Positions 8,775 through 17,104 of a DNA stretch of 64,000 nt are shown one piece after another. How positions within the stretch are numbered: position 1 is the stretch's first letter; every line of letters begins with the position of its first letter. The stretch covers positions 43,532 through 107,531 of the forward strand of contig JAJEEO010000009.1 of NCBI GenBank assembly GCA_022820925.1, given 5' to 3'. The stretch is from Acidimicrobiia bacterium (GTDB taxonomy: Bacteria > Actinomycetota > Acidimicrobiia > Acidimicrobiales > Poriferisodalaceae). A program made the position numbers and the translations under genes. The notes below the pieces were generated by a model. The model searched no databases. It was not told the DNA's origin and worked only from the letters and a program-made list of their open reading frames with translations.

Positions 8775-9236
8775 GTGGATGCCGACGAGGTGATCGAGCT
8801 GCTGGGGCTCGAGCCGCTGGCGGGCGAAGGCGGCCAGTGGGCGCAGACCTGGCGAGACCGGCACTCCTCCGCGATCTACTTCTTGGTACGGCCCGGCGAC
8901 TTCTCGGCGCTGCATCGGCTGGGCGGCGTGGAGCTGTGGCACCACTACGCCGGCGCCGCAGTCGAGATGCTCTTGCTCGTACCGGACGGCACCGTGCTGC
9001 GGCCGCGGCTCGGGGCCGACCTGGCGGCCGGCGAGCGGCCAGTGGTGGCCGTCGGGGCGGGCACCTGGATGGCAGCCGGCACGACTGGGGAGTGGTCGCT
9101 GGTGGGCACGACCATGGCGCCGCCCTTCGACGAAGCGAGCTTCGAGCTCGGCGACCGGGCAGTGCTGTCGGCTGCGTACCCCGGGGCTGCGGAAGACATC
9201 GCACGCTTCACCCGCGAGGATGCCGCCGATGGCTGA
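8775..9236 (+). CDS. DUF985 cupin family protein
   Basis: The 153-residue product matches the DUF985/cupin_5 pattern: AIYFLVRPGDFSALHRL, ELWHHYAG, a PDG turn, GERPVVAVGAGTW and LVGTTMAPPFD. His residues in SALHRL and WHHYAG are the likely metal-binding positions of the cupin barrel. The GTG at 8775 is chosen because TACGTT (8763-8768) is a -10 box six bases upstream, identical in layout to the SDR at 6383; an ATG at 8745 would add ten residues. It overlaps the following SDR. Function of the family is not established. Confidence 0.78.
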   Translation: MDADEVIELLGLEPLAGEGGQWAQTWRDRHSSAIYFLVRPGDFSALHRLGGVELWHHYAGAAVEMLLLVPDGTVLRPRLGADLAAGERPVVAVGAGTWMAAGTTGEWSLVGTTMAPPFDEASFELGDRAVLSAAYPGAAEDIARFTREDAADG

Positions 9237-10101
9237 AAACGTCGGGCTGCCACAGGCCGAGCAATCGCGGGCCGAACCGTCGCCGCCGGTTGAGCCGGGC
9301 GAACCGCGGCCGGCTGAGTCGTCCGCGGGAGACCATCTGGCGCCGCCGGACGAGCTGATTCGGCTGGACGGCCGGGTCATCGTGGTGACCGGCGCTGGCG
9401 GCGGCATCGGCACCGGCATCGCCCGCCGGCTCATCGCTGCGGGCGCGGACGTGGTGGCACACACCCGCTCGTCGCCGGTTAATCACTTGACGGGTCTCGA
9501 CGGAACGCCGATCGCTTCGGTGCAGGCCGACCTGGCTGAGCCGGACAGCCCGCAGCGCGTCGTCGATGCCGCTCTCGAACACCATGGCCGCCTCGACGGG
9601 CTGGTCAACAACGCCGCCATCCAGCCGCTGGTGCACTTCGCCGACCTCAGCGATGCCGACTGGGCCGAGATGATCGACGTCAACCTGACCGCGGTGCACC
9701 GGCTGACCCATGCCGCTGCGGGCACGATGCGCGCTCACGGCACCGGCGGGTCGATCGTCCACATCGCCTCGATCGAAGGGCACCAGCCCACCGACCTGCA
9801 CGGTCACTACGCAACAGCCAAGGCCGGCTTGCTGATGCACGCCCGGGCTGCTGCGGGCGCGTACGGCCCCGACGGCATCCGCGTCAACAGCATCTCGCCG
9901 GGCCTGATCGACCGTCCCGGCCTCGCCGACGACTGGCCCGAAGGCGTGGAGCGCTGGCACGCAGCGGCGCCGTTGGGCCGGCTCGGCACCGCAGCAGACG
10001 TCGGCGACGCGTGCGTCTTCCTGTGCTCGGACCTCGCCAGGTGGATCACCGGCGTGGACCTCGTGGTCGACGGCGGCGTGCTGACTCGGCCGACCTGGTA
10101 G
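9229..10101 (+). CDS. Short-chain dehydrogenase/reductase
   Basis: This is a classical SDR with an N-terminal extension of about 40 residues. TGAGGGIG, NNAA, a Ser in SIVHIASIEG and YATAK supply a complete Ser-Tyr-Lys active site, unlike the SDR at 6.4 kb. The C-terminus GVDLVVDGGVLTRPTW is typical. The ATG at 9229 overlaps the end of the cupin gene by 8 bases; an ATG nine bases earlier is also possible. NAD(P)-dependent oxidation of a hydroxy intermediate in the local catabolic pathway is inferred. Confidence 0.88.
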   Translation: MAENVGLPQAEQSRAEPSPPVEPGEPRPAESSAGDHLAPPDELIRLDGRVIVVTGAGGGIGTGIARRLIAAGADVVAHTRSSPVNHLTGLDGTPIASVQADLAEPDSPQRVVDAALEHHGRLDGLVNNAAIQPLVHFADLSDADWAEMIDVNLTAVHRLTHAAAGTMRAHGTGGSIVHIASIEGHQPTDLHGHYATAKAGLLMHARAAAGAYGPDGIRVNSISPGLIDRPGLADDWPEGVERWHAAAPLGRLGTAADVGDACVFLCSDLARWITGVDLVVDGGVLTRPTW

Positions 10102-10116
10102 GGCGACCGGGCTCGA

Positions 10117-11220
10117 TCAGCGTGCCGGGGGTGCGTAGATCAGCCCGCCCTCGCTCCAGCGTGCATTGGGGCTGCCGGCCCGCTGCAGCCCGACCGGCAC
10201 GAGGTGACGGGTGTAGATCTCGTCGTAGTTCCCGACCTGTCTGACGACTTGGTAGAACGCGTCGGGTGCCAGGCCCATGGCGGACTGCAGCTCGCCCTCG
10301 CCGCCGAGCAGCCGGACCGCCTCAGCGTCGATCTGCCCGCTGGCCATCAGGTCGTCGACGTTGGCCGAGGTGATGCCCTTCTCATCGAAGATGATCGTGG
10401 CGTAGACCGTCCAGTTGACGATGTCGCCGAAGGCGGACTGGTTGGGCGGGTACACCGGGGCGAGCGGTTCCTTCGAGAACGGCTGCGCCGGGAAGATCAC
10501 CCACTCCTGGTCGCCCTGCTGGCGGGCCCGGCGGCCGACGAGCGCCGACCCGTCGGTGGTCATCACATCGCAGGCGCCGGCGGTGAAGTTCTGCGTGATG
10601 ATGTCGATGTCCTCGAAGGTCTGCAGCGAGATCTCGATGCCCGCTGCGTCGGCTGCGTCGGCCATGTTCTGCTCGGTCGTGGTGCCCGCCGTGGCGCAGA
10701 CGATGGCGCCCGCGACGTCGGCCACGGTTGACTCGGCGGTGAACCCGTCGCTGGCGCGGCCCATCAGCTGCTGCCCGTCGTAGTACGTGACCGGCGCGAA
10801 GTCGAGCGCGAGCTCTGTGTCGCGGCTTTGCGTATAGGTCGTGTTGCGCACCAGCACGTCGATGATGCCGGTCTGCAATGCGAGGAACCGCTCGGCAGAG
10901 GTGAGGGGCACGAAGTTCACCGCGTCGGCGTCGCCCAGCATGGTGATGGCCAGCGCCCGGCAGTAATCGGCATCGAAGCCGGTGGTGCTGCCGTCGGGTT
11001 GCGTCTCGGAGAAGGCCACCGCAGCGCCGTAGACCCCGCAGTTGAGGATGCCCCGCGACCTCACGGTCTCGAGCAGGTCTTCTGCCTGGGTCTGGCGGAC
11101 CGGCACCGGTGGCGCCGGTGCCGCCGTGGTCTCTGCGGTCACACCGCCTCCCGACGTGCAGCCCGCGACCGCAAGCGCAGCGACAGCAACGGCCGCGATG
11201 AGTCGATTGCGAGCACGCAT
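10117..11220 (-). CDS. Amino-acid ABC transporter substrate-binding lipoprotein
   Basis: This 367-residue protein starts with a lipoprotein signal (MRARNRLIAA, then lipobox LAVAGC) and continues with a family-3 solute-binding fold: RGILNCGVYGAAVAFS, GFDADYCRALA, then VNFVPLTSAERF. It resembles AapJ-type general L-amino-acid binding proteins, which deliver amino acids to an inner-membrane permease. No permease or ATPase gene is adjacent, so it is an orphan component or works with a remote transporter. The start at 11220 is placed where the signal peptide begins. Confidence 0.87.
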   Translation of the reverse strand: MRARNRLIAAVAVAALAVAGCTSGGGVTAETTAAPAPPVPVRQTQAEDLLETVRSRGILNCGVYGAAVAFSETQPDGSTTGFDADYCRALAITMLGDADAVNFVPLTSAERFLALQTGIIDVLVRNTTYTQSRDTELALDFAPVTYYDGQQLMGRASDGFTAESTVADVAGAIVCATAGTTTEQNMADAADAAGIEISLQTFEDIDIITQNFTAGACDVMTTDGSALVGRRARQQGDQEWVIFPAQPFSKEPLAPVYPPNQSAFGDIVNWTVYATIIFDEKGITSANVDDLMASGQIDAEAVRLLGGEGELQSAMGLAPDAFYQVVRQVGNYDEIYTRHLVPVGLQRAGSPNARWSEGGLIYAPPAR

Positions 11221-11301
11221 TCGTGTCACACCCCCTTGGTGCAATGAACCAGTGACAACACGCATGTGAAGAGCATGGTGGACAGAGACAGAGATTTCAC
11301 G

Positions 11302-11412
11302 ATGATCCCATCAACCGAGAACCGATCCCGTACGGGCGACTGGCTGCTTGCCATCGCCGTAGCGCTCGCCGGCTGCCTGCTGGTGTTGAGCTGGAGCATG
11401 CCCAGCGGCTGA
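11302..11412 (+). CDS. Possible small membrane peptide (36 aa)
   Basis: ATG at 11302 opens 36 codons ending in TGA at 11412. A charged N-terminus is followed by WLLAIAVALAGCLLVLSW, a single hydrophobic segment with a lipobox-like LAGC. It is divergent from the binding-protein lipoprotein and precedes the deaminase gene by 80 bases. Coding status rests on composition only, and I recognise no family. Confidence 0.3.
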   Translation: MIPSTENRSRTGDWLLAIAVALAGCLLVLSWSMPSG

Positions 11413-11492
11413 GCCGGGCCTTCGTGCTGCGGCCTGACCGCCCCGATCACTACTGTCCGGGCAGTCCTGTGGCAGCGCTCAAGGAGGCCAAC

Positions 11493-12239
11493 GTGCTGAT
11501 CGACAATCCCCGGGGCGGGTACCGCTTCCTCACCGGCATCTCGCCCTTCTCGAGCGGCGTGGTCGCCGCGGCAGGACACGAGATCATTCACGCCACGCTC
11601 GGCGCGTATCTGCCGTGGCGGGAGGGCTTCGAGCTGATCGATGCCCGCCTCAGCGAGATCGGCCGTGAGCGCCAGGCGCTGTGCGCCATCGAGCTGCGCT
11701 GCCCTGCGCCGTATTCGATGCCCGACTTCATCGAATTCAACGCCGGCTACATCGAGCTCGTCCGGTCATGGGATCTCTATGTCGGCGATCACAACCCGAT
11801 GGCCCGCACCAATGTGGCTCCTGCGCACCTTCCGCCCGCCGAGCCGGTCCTGCATGCGTTCTCCTACACCGTCGAGGCGCCAGACGCCCCGACGACGTTC
11901 GTGGTCTCGGGCGCGGGGGAGATCCCCGAGGCGACGCTCGACGACAACGAGATCATCCGCAAGGGCGAGACCGATCCCGAGGCCATGCGCGAGAAGGCGG
12001 CCTTCGTGACCGCCACCATGGGTTCACGTCTGGCGGCCATGGGCGCCGGCTGGGATCTCGTCACCACAACCGACGTGTACACGGTGTTCATGCACCAGGG
12101 GCTGCTCGAGGACGCCGTGATCGGGGCGATGGGCGCCGCGACCCGCCATGGCCTGCGCTGGTACCGGTCGCGGCCGCCGGTCATAGATCTCGACTACGAG
12201 ATGGATGTGCGCGGCGTGCGACACGAGATCGCTGTGTAG
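11493..12239 (+). CDS. CnbZ-like 2-aminomuconate-type deaminase family protein
   Basis: This 248-residue protein begins VLIDNPRGGYRFLTGISPFS. That N-terminus and the GHEIIHATL segment resemble 2-amino-5-chloromuconate deaminase CnbZ-type proteins, recalled from memory and not checked. The GTG at 11493 is preferred because AAGGAGG stands five bases before it. If the assignment holds, the enzyme hydrolyses an aminomuconate from aminophenol ring cleavage, which would fit the amidase, hydrolase and VOC genes nearby, but no ring-cleavage operon is visible. A TetR gene follows 63 bases downstream. Confidence 0.55.
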   Translation: MLIDNPRGGYRFLTGISPFSSGVVAAAGHEIIHATLGAYLPWREGFELIDARLSEIGRERQALCAIELRCPAPYSMPDFIEFNAGYIELVRSWDLYVGDHNPMARTNVAPAHLPPAEPVLHAFSYTVEAPDAPTTFVVSGAGEIPEATLDDNEIIRKGETDPEAMREKAAFVTATMGSRLAAMGAGWDLVTTTDVYTVFMHQGLLEDAVIGAMGAATRHGLRWYRSRPPVIDLDYEMDVRGVRHEIAV

Positions 12240-12302
12240 AAACGCTCACAGGCCGACGAACTGACATGCGCGACCGGCCGACGGAACTACGCTGAGCGGC
12301 CA

Positions 12303-12950
12303 ATGTCATCGGTTCCACAGCCCGAACAGCATGCGTCGAGACTCATCCGCGACCGCGGGCGTGGACCCGAAGAGGTCACACAACGCCTGCTGGACTCGGC
12401 GATCATCGTGTTCGGCAAGCGCGGTTTCGAGGCGGCCACTGTCTCGGAGATCGCGCGTAACTGCGGCCTGACTACCGGCGCGATCTATGCACGCTGGGCC
12501 AGCAAGCGCGAGATGTTCGTGGCCACCGTCGAACACGCCTCCGCGCAGCGGATGCTGCTGCTGATCAAGGACATCGACGCGACCACGGCCGAGAAGCTCG
12601 CGATGCTCGGCTCCAATCTGCTCACCGATGCCCGCGACCAGACCCGCGACCTGTGGATTGAGGCGTGCGTCAGCGGCAGCCGCGACAGCATGCTGCACGA
12701 CTCGATCACCCAGGCGCAAGAGACCGAGGCCGTCGAGCTCACCGAGATTGTGGAGGCGGGCAAGGCCGAGGGCGCCATCGATCCGTCGTTGAGCACCGAT
12801 GCTGTCGTGTTCCTGTGCCAATCGCTGGGTCTCGGGACCTATCTGGCCATGCGCTCGCAGGTCCCCGAGCGTCCGAGGCCCGACGATGACGTTTGGAACC
12901 CCCTGATGGCCCGCCTCATCGACGCCCTGCGCCCCGAGGCGACCGACTGA
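12303..12950 (+). CDS. TetR family transcriptional regulator
   Basis: This 215-residue regulator has an N-terminal HTH of TetR type, TVSEIARNCGLTTGAIYARW, near residues 43-62, followed by a helical ligand-binding domain. The -10 box TACGCT (12288-12293) lies nine bases before the ATG, suggesting a leaderless message. It follows the CnbZ-like gene on the same strand and may respond to a catabolic intermediate or CoA ester. The repeats at 6.2 kb are candidate targets, but that link is speculative. Confidence 0.9.
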   Translation: MSSVPQPEQHASRLIRDRGRGPEEVTQRLLDSAIIVFGKRGFEAATVSEIARNCGLTTGAIYARWASKREMFVATVEHASAQRMLLLIKDIDATTAEKLAMLGSNLLTDARDQTRDLWIEACVSGSRDSMLHDSITQAQETEAVELTEIVEAGKAEGAIDPSLSTDAVVFLCQSLGLGTYLAMRSQVPERPRPDDDVWNPLMARLIDALRPEATD

Positions 12951-13111
12951 CCCTGCGCCGCGCCCGCTGAGCGGAGCGCTGTGTCAGCTGAAGCCGAGCC
13001 CGCCGTCAGCGGTATGCCGCAAACTCCCGTGCGGCCTCAGCAGCGCTGATCTCGGTCACAAAACCGGATGAGCTGATGACGCAACCTGCGTCGGCTCAGC
13101 GCACCTGAGGG

Positions 13112-13666
13112 CTATTGGGCAGCGGGGTGGGGGTGAGCGGCTTCGAGGCGCGCTAGGCGCTGGGTGTGATCCAAGGCGACCTCGTTGAACTCGGCCCTGA
13201 ACTCTCGCAGCTCGGTTCGCAGACTTCCCTCGACCGCAGCGATCTCCGAACGCAGACTCTCCCCCAATGCCGCAATCTCCGAACGCAGACTCTCCTCCAC
13301 CGCAGCAATCTCGGAGCGCAGACTCTCCTCCACCGCAGCAATCTCGGAGCGCAGACTCTCCTCCACCGCAGCGATCTCCGAACGCAGACCTGTCTCAAGG
13401 GCTGCGTTTTCCGCCCTCACGCCGACACCGAGCGACGCGATGTCACCGCGCAGCGAGAGATAGCCGGCCGTGGCGGCCGCGATCAGCGCTCCCGCAAGTG
13501 TCACCAGCAGCGACATCTGCCATGCCGGGCGGGCCGGTTGCTGGCCCGCACGCAGCAAGGCGGCGAGCCGTTCCAGCGTGGCGTCGTCAAGCACCACAGG
13601 TGCCATCGACTGCGGTGAAGCAGCGGCCCCGGCCCCGGCGTCCATGCCTTCAACGATAGTCGCCAT
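13112..13666 (-). CDS. Membrane-anchored hendecad coiled-coil protein
   Basis: This 184-residue protein has a cytosolic N-terminus, one membrane helix (MSLLVTLAGALIAAATAGYL) and then a coiled coil built from an 11-residue unit LRSEIAAVEES, repeated about five times with small changes. Eleven-residue periodicity predicts a right-handed or nearly straight coiled coil rather than a heptad left-handed one. The ATG at 13666 is chosen because GGAG stands five bases upstream; an in-frame GTG lies 12 bases earlier. Function is unknown. The DNA repeat suggests length variation between strains. Confidence 0.62.
   Translation of the reverse strand: MATIVEGMDAGAGAAASPQSMAPVVLDDATLERLAALLRAGQQPARPAWQMSLLVTLAGALIAAATAGYLSLRGDIASLGVGVRAENAALETGLRSEIAAVEESLRSEIAAVEESLRSEIAAVEESLRSEIAALGESLRSEIAAVEGSLRTELREFRAEFNEVALDHTQRLARLEAAHPHPAAQ
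13218..13415. repeat. 33-bp tandem repeat inside coiled-coil gene, six units
   Basis: Units begin at 13218, 13251, 13284, 13317, 13350 and 13383, each starting CGCAGAC. Units 3 to 5 are nearly identical and the outer ones are diverged. The period equals 11 codons, preserving the reading frame on the minus strand. This is not a CRISPR: there are no spacers. Confidence 0.85.
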
Positions 13667-13697
13667 GGCTCCGTCCACCCTCGTCGCAGTGTGTCAT

Positions 13698-13710
13698 ATA
13701 GTGACACTAT
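13698..13710. promoter_or_regulatory. Palindrome ATAGTG-A-CACTAT, likely operator
   Basis: A perfect 13-bp palindrome with a single central A lies in an AT-rich patch between the coiled-coil gene and DUF2237. The short, local AT-richness suggests a promoter/operator serving the minus-strand gene. Confidence 0.45.
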
Positions 13711-13884
13711 GTGAAATTCTATGAAATTAGAGATACATTTTCTCCGTCAGCGGTTGGCCGTCAATACGGCCGCTCATGGGGCAGACCAGGCTTCGATCAC
13801 CTCGCCAGCTCGTGCAGCTTCAGAAAGCGAATCGCCGACAACAAGATCAGCCGGCGATGCCGGCGACCTGAGAGACTGGGATGC

Positions 13885-14256
13885 GTGGCCCAGAACGTTC
13901 TCGGAGACGAACTGCAGCCGTGCTCCTATGACCCGCTCACCGGCTGGTTCCGCGACGGCTGCTGCAACACCGACTCGGGCGACTTCGGCGTCCACACGGT
14001 GTGCGCAGTGATGACCGCAGAGTTTCTGGAATTCTCCAAGTCGGCCGGCAACGACCTGTCGACGCCGCAGCCGGCCACCGGCTTCGACGGGCTGCGACCG
14101 GGCGACCAGTGGTGCCTGTGCGCCTCACGCTGGACCGAAGCGCTCGAGGCGGGCGTCGCGCCCCCCATAGTGCTGGAGTCAACGCACGCCCGCACCCTGG
14201 AGTGGGCAAGCCTGAGCGACCTCACAGCCCACCGCCACACCGGCAACAACACCTGA
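13885..14256 (+). CDS. DUF2237 family protein
   Basis: This 123-residue protein carries the characteristic NVLGDELQPCSYDPLTGWFR, DGCCNT, HTVCAVMTAEFLEFS and GDQWCLCASRW blocks of DUF2237, with six conserved Cys residues suggesting a metal or thiol role. The GTG at 13885 precedes the family N-terminus directly. The frame is open further upstream to 13711, but that part has no family similarity and starts in the palindrome region. The biochemical role of the family is unknown. Confidence 0.82.
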   Translation: MAQNVLGDELQPCSYDPLTGWFRDGCCNTDSGDFGVHTVCAVMTAEFLEFSKSAGNDLSTPQPATGFDGLRPGDQWCLCASRWTEALEAGVAPPIVLESTHARTLEWASLSDLTAHRHTGNNT

Positions 14257-14322
14257 CCCCCGCACAGCGGCAGCGGCACCTCGACGCGCCGGCTGCTTGT
14301 GCCCTAGGCCCTTCGGCGGGCG

Positions 14323-14328
14323 TAGCGT
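14323..14328 (+). promoter_or_regulatory. -10 box (TAGCGT) of leaderless DUF2784 gene
   Basis: TAGCGT ends six bases before the GTG at 14335. Confidence 0.5.
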
Positions 14329-14334
14329 GGCGGT

Positions 14335-14712
14335 GTGGTCGCATCGTTGCTGGCGGCCGCTGTGGCGCTTGCCCACGGGCTGCTGGCCGTCTTCATCGTG
14401 GTCGGCGCACCGCTGGCTGCACGCAGTCCCCGGCTGATGCGCTGGTACCTCGTGGCGCTCGCGCCGATCGCCGCGATCAACCTGCCCGGGTTGCCGTGCC
14501 CGCTGACCGTCTGGGAGAAGGATCTCTGGCGTCTCGCGGGCAACACGCCGTACCGGGGCGGCTTCATCTCCCAGTACTTCGTCGAGCCGTTCTACGCCCC
14601 CGGCTTGGACGCCCGCGGCGAGACGGTGCTGCTGTTGGCAGTGACCGCCTGGTGCTTGGGCTGGCTGCTGTACGCCGCCGCATCACGCCTGCGCCTGCGC
14701 GCCGCACGCTGA
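14335..14712 (+). CDS. DUF2784 integral membrane protein
   Basis: This 125-residue protein has three or four hydrophobic helices and the family block INLPGLPCPLTVWEKDLWRL followed by YRGGFISQYFVEPFY. DUF2784 proteins are small inner-membrane proteins without known function. The GTG at 14335 is supported by a -10 box six bases upstream. It stands alone between DUF2237 and the nucleosidase-like gene. Confidence 0.82.
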   Translation: MVASLLAAAVALAHGLLAVFIVVGAPLAARSPRLMRWYLVALAPIAAINLPGLPCPLTVWEKDLWRLAGNTPYRGGFISQYFVEPFYAPGLDARGETVLLLAVTAWCLGWLLYAAASRLRLRAAR

Positions 14713-14839
14713 GCAGGGCACGGCTTCGCCGGATCCGAACACGCCCGTCAGCGGCATTCAGAAATCGAGACGCCCCGAAAGCTGCAGAATCCGCCGCGGC
14801 ACAGGCAGCCAAGTTGCCGCAGTGACGACTCGGTCCTGA

Positions 14840-15961
14840 ATGTCGGATCGCCCGACCTGCGATTACCGTGAGATTCAGCACCAGTCACCCGACTGGTCGA
14901 GGCTGAGGATTCCCCCGGTGCATCCCGAGCACATTCGAGTCGGAGACGGCTACGACCGTCGCCACGGCCTCGAGTGCGAGCGCCTCGACGACCACGACGG
15001 CATCTGGTCGTCATGCGAGGAGCTGTGCACGCTGGCGCGGGCCCGGATCGATCTGGTCTGGAGCGCGCTGAGCGCCTCTATTCGTCGAGAGACTCGACTG
15101 CGACGGGCACTCGAGAGCCATGTCGAGTCGCTGGCCGGGCTGCTGTTCGCCCGCGATTCGCTGATGCCCGACTCGCGCATCAGAGGCGATGTCGTCCACC
15201 CGCTCGCAGCACTGATCGTCACGGCGTTGCAGTCGGAGCGGCGTGCTGTGCGGAATCATCTCAGCAACCCATGCTCCCGCCACATCGAGGGGATCACCGT
15301 CGACGTCGGCACCTTCGATCCCGGCCCTGCCGAGCCCGGCGGGCAAGCGATCCAGGTCGGCGTCATCGAAGTCGGGCCGGGCAACATCGACGCGGCGACG
15401 CACACCACCCGAGCGGTGATGTGCCTGCGGCCCTCGGTGGTGCTCGTGGTGGGGGTCGCCGGCGGGCTCAAGGACGTCGCGATGGGCGATGTCGTCGCGT
15501 CCAACAAGATCTACTGGTCCGAATCGGGCCGGAGCGAAGCTGATCTCGACATCACGTGGCCCGACTTCGGGCCCGTCTCGCTCGAGCTCGTGCAATGCGC
15601 CCGAGCGGTCGCTTCCCACGACGCCTGGCAGACTCGCTGCCAGGCTCTCGGTCCTGACGATCCGGCTCCACGGGCGTGGGTGGCGCCGATCGCCGTGGGC
15701 GAGCGAGTGATCGCATCGAGCCGATCGACCGACGCCCGGCGCGTCAGACACCCATGCAGCGACGCATTGGCGGTTGCGATGGAGGACGTGGGCGTGACGC
15801 GTGCCGCTGAGCTCGCCGGCATTCGGTGCCTGGCGATCCGCGGCATCTCCGATCTTCTCGACGGCAAGGAGGCCGCCGACGCCGCCGGAGGCCAGCGGGT
15901 CGCTGCAGATCACGCCGCGGCGTTTGCGTTCGAGCTGCTGGCAGAGCTCTACGGCAGGTGA
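14840..15961 (+). CDS. Nucleoside phosphorylase/nucleosidase-like protein with N-terminal extension
   Basis: From about residue 115 to the end the 373-residue protein has a PNP_UDP_1/MTA-SAH nucleosidase fold: LIVTALQSERRAV, VLVVGVAGGLKDVAMGDVV, AMEDVGVTRAAELAG and LAIRGISDLLDGK. The final Asp is the purine-contacting residue of the family, and the usual E-M-E is M-E-D here. The first 114 residues are helical, charged and unrecognised. Such nucleosidase domains occur both in purine salvage and as effectors of bacterial conflict systems. Only weak start signals are seen, so the true start may lie downstream of 14840. Confidence 0.7.
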   Translation: MSDRPTCDYREIQHQSPDWSRLRIPPVHPEHIRVGDGYDRRHGLECERLDDHDGIWSSCEELCTLARARIDLVWSALSASIRRETRLRRALESHVESLAGLLFARDSLMPDSRIRGDVVHPLAALIVTALQSERRAVRNHLSNPCSRHIEGITVDVGTFDPGPAEPGGQAIQVGVIEVGPGNIDAATHTTRAVMCLRPSVVLVVGVAGGLKDVAMGDVVASNKIYWSESGRSEADLDITWPDFGPVSLELVQCARAVASHDAWQTRCQALGPDDPAPRAWVAPIAVGERVIASSRSTDARRVRHPCSDALAVAMEDVGVTRAAELAGIRCLAIRGISDLLDGKEAADAAGGQRVAADHAAAFAFELLAELYGR

Positions 15962-16072
15962 CGCAGTCGACGGCTGCGCCCTGCTTCGCCAGATCAGGAC
16001 TCGATGAGCGGAATGAGCTTCAACTCACAACTTCGCGGGCGGTCGCCGCGGTTCCCAACGAGTACCGGGGCG

Positions 16073-16522
16073 CTAGGTCTCGTCGGCTGGATCTGCTCGT
16101 TGCAGCCAGAGGTCGAGTGTTGCGGTCATCCACGTCGGCACGCCGGTGCCCAGAAAGTCGTTGTCGTTGGTCCACACTCCGGCGCCGAGCGACAACGCGC
16201 ACGCCACGACAGGCCAATCGTCCGGGTCGCGCAACGAACGAGCCCGCGCCTCGTCTTCACGTGCCAAGTAGATCGGCTCGGCGACGACGTCGACGCTTCC
16301 CATGACCGCTTCCAGGCAAGCCGTCACCAGGTCACGCTGGGTCGTCGGCGCGAGCCCGTGCTGCTCGCCGAATCGCTCAATTCGGGAAGGGAGCATCCAC
16401 TGCGTCTCCTGCCACATGCGTTCGGGGAGAAACAGGTCGAGGCGGTTGTCACGCAGGCGTTCCCGTCCGGCCTCGCGCAGCAGCTCGCCGACGAGAACGC
16501 TGGTGTCAACGACGAGCCTCAT
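16073..16522 (-). CDS. PIN-domain toxin (VapC-like RNase)
   Basis: This 149-residue PIN protein starts MRLVVDTSVLVGELL. Catalytic acids are visible at Asp6, Glu39, the RDPDDWP cluster (Asp99-Asp102) and TNDNDF (Asp120, Asp122). VapC toxins cleave tRNA or rRNA and are neutralised by the upstream antitoxin. The gene overlaps the antitoxin by 17 bases, so the pair is translationally coupled. It is slightly longer than typical VapC (about 130 aa). Confidence 0.87.
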   Translation of the reverse strand: MRLVVDTSVLVGELLREAGRERLRDNRLDLFLPERMWQETQWMLPSRIERFGEQHGLAPTTQRDLVTACLEAVMGSVDVVAEPIYLAREDEARARSLRDPDDWPVVACALSLGAGVWTNDNDFLGTGVPTWMTATLDLWLQRADPADET

Positions 16523-16859
16523 CGGGTTGGGGGACCCAGTGCGCGGTCGAATAGACGACCCCCTCTAACGGGTCATTGCTCACTCGAGCCGAGTGCAGCT
16601 GGATTCTCCAGTCGCGGCCGTCGTCGGCACCGACGATCTCGGACACCAGTTCGTCCTCGGTCAGACCCCGCTCTTCGAGCACTTCGGTGACCAGAACGTC
16701 CAGGCGCTCGAGTGCTTGTGCCCCAGCGCGCCGGTCCTTGGCGACGATCGGCACGAAGAAGCCGACCGGCTCGCCGTGCTTCTCGATAACGAGCGTCTCG
16801 CCGGAGCCGATCAGCTTCGTCGCATGGTCGCGGAACTCCCGCACACCTACCGACCTCAT
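16506..16859 (-). CDS. Phd/YefM-type antitoxin
   Basis: The 117-residue product starts MRSVGVREFRDHATKLI, followed by SGETLVIEKHGEPVGFFVPI. That is the Phd/YefM DNA-binding fold with its typical REL/REF helix and GEPVA-like strand. The C-terminal helical part should bind and inhibit the PIN toxin encoded next. Antitoxin first with an overlapping toxin is the standard vapBC order. The ATG at 16859 is placed where family similarity begins; a longer open frame upstream is unsupported. Confidence 0.85.
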   Translation of the reverse strand: MRSVGVREFRDHATKLIGSGETLVIEKHGEPVGFFVPIVAKDRRAGAQALERLDVLVTEVLEERGLTEDELVSEIVGADDGRDWRIQLHSARVSNDPLEGVVYSTAHWVPQPDEARR

Positions 16860-17104
16860 CTGAGCCGCCTCCTGCGCCGGTGGATTGATTTGTGACCACA
16901 AGCATAGCCACACCGCTTCGTGCCCGGACAACCGCCGATGACGGCGACGCGATGAGTCGAGCCCATTTCTCGTGATGGTTCGGTCGTGTCGAATTCCTTC
17001 ATGGCGTTTGACTAGCCGGTGAGGTCGCCCTCCAAGAAGTGAATTTCCGGCGAGCTGACAACTGCCGCTGATTGCGGTAGGCGAGCGCCTGCTTCGGCGG
17101 CGCA

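Noticed and set aside
13218..13415. Regular 33-bp repeats resembling a CRISPR array
   Set aside because: Repeats are contiguous with no spacers and encode an in-frame 11-residue protein repeat.
13711..13884. N-terminal extension of DUF2237
   Set aside because: Begins inside the palindromic promoter region and lacks family similarity.
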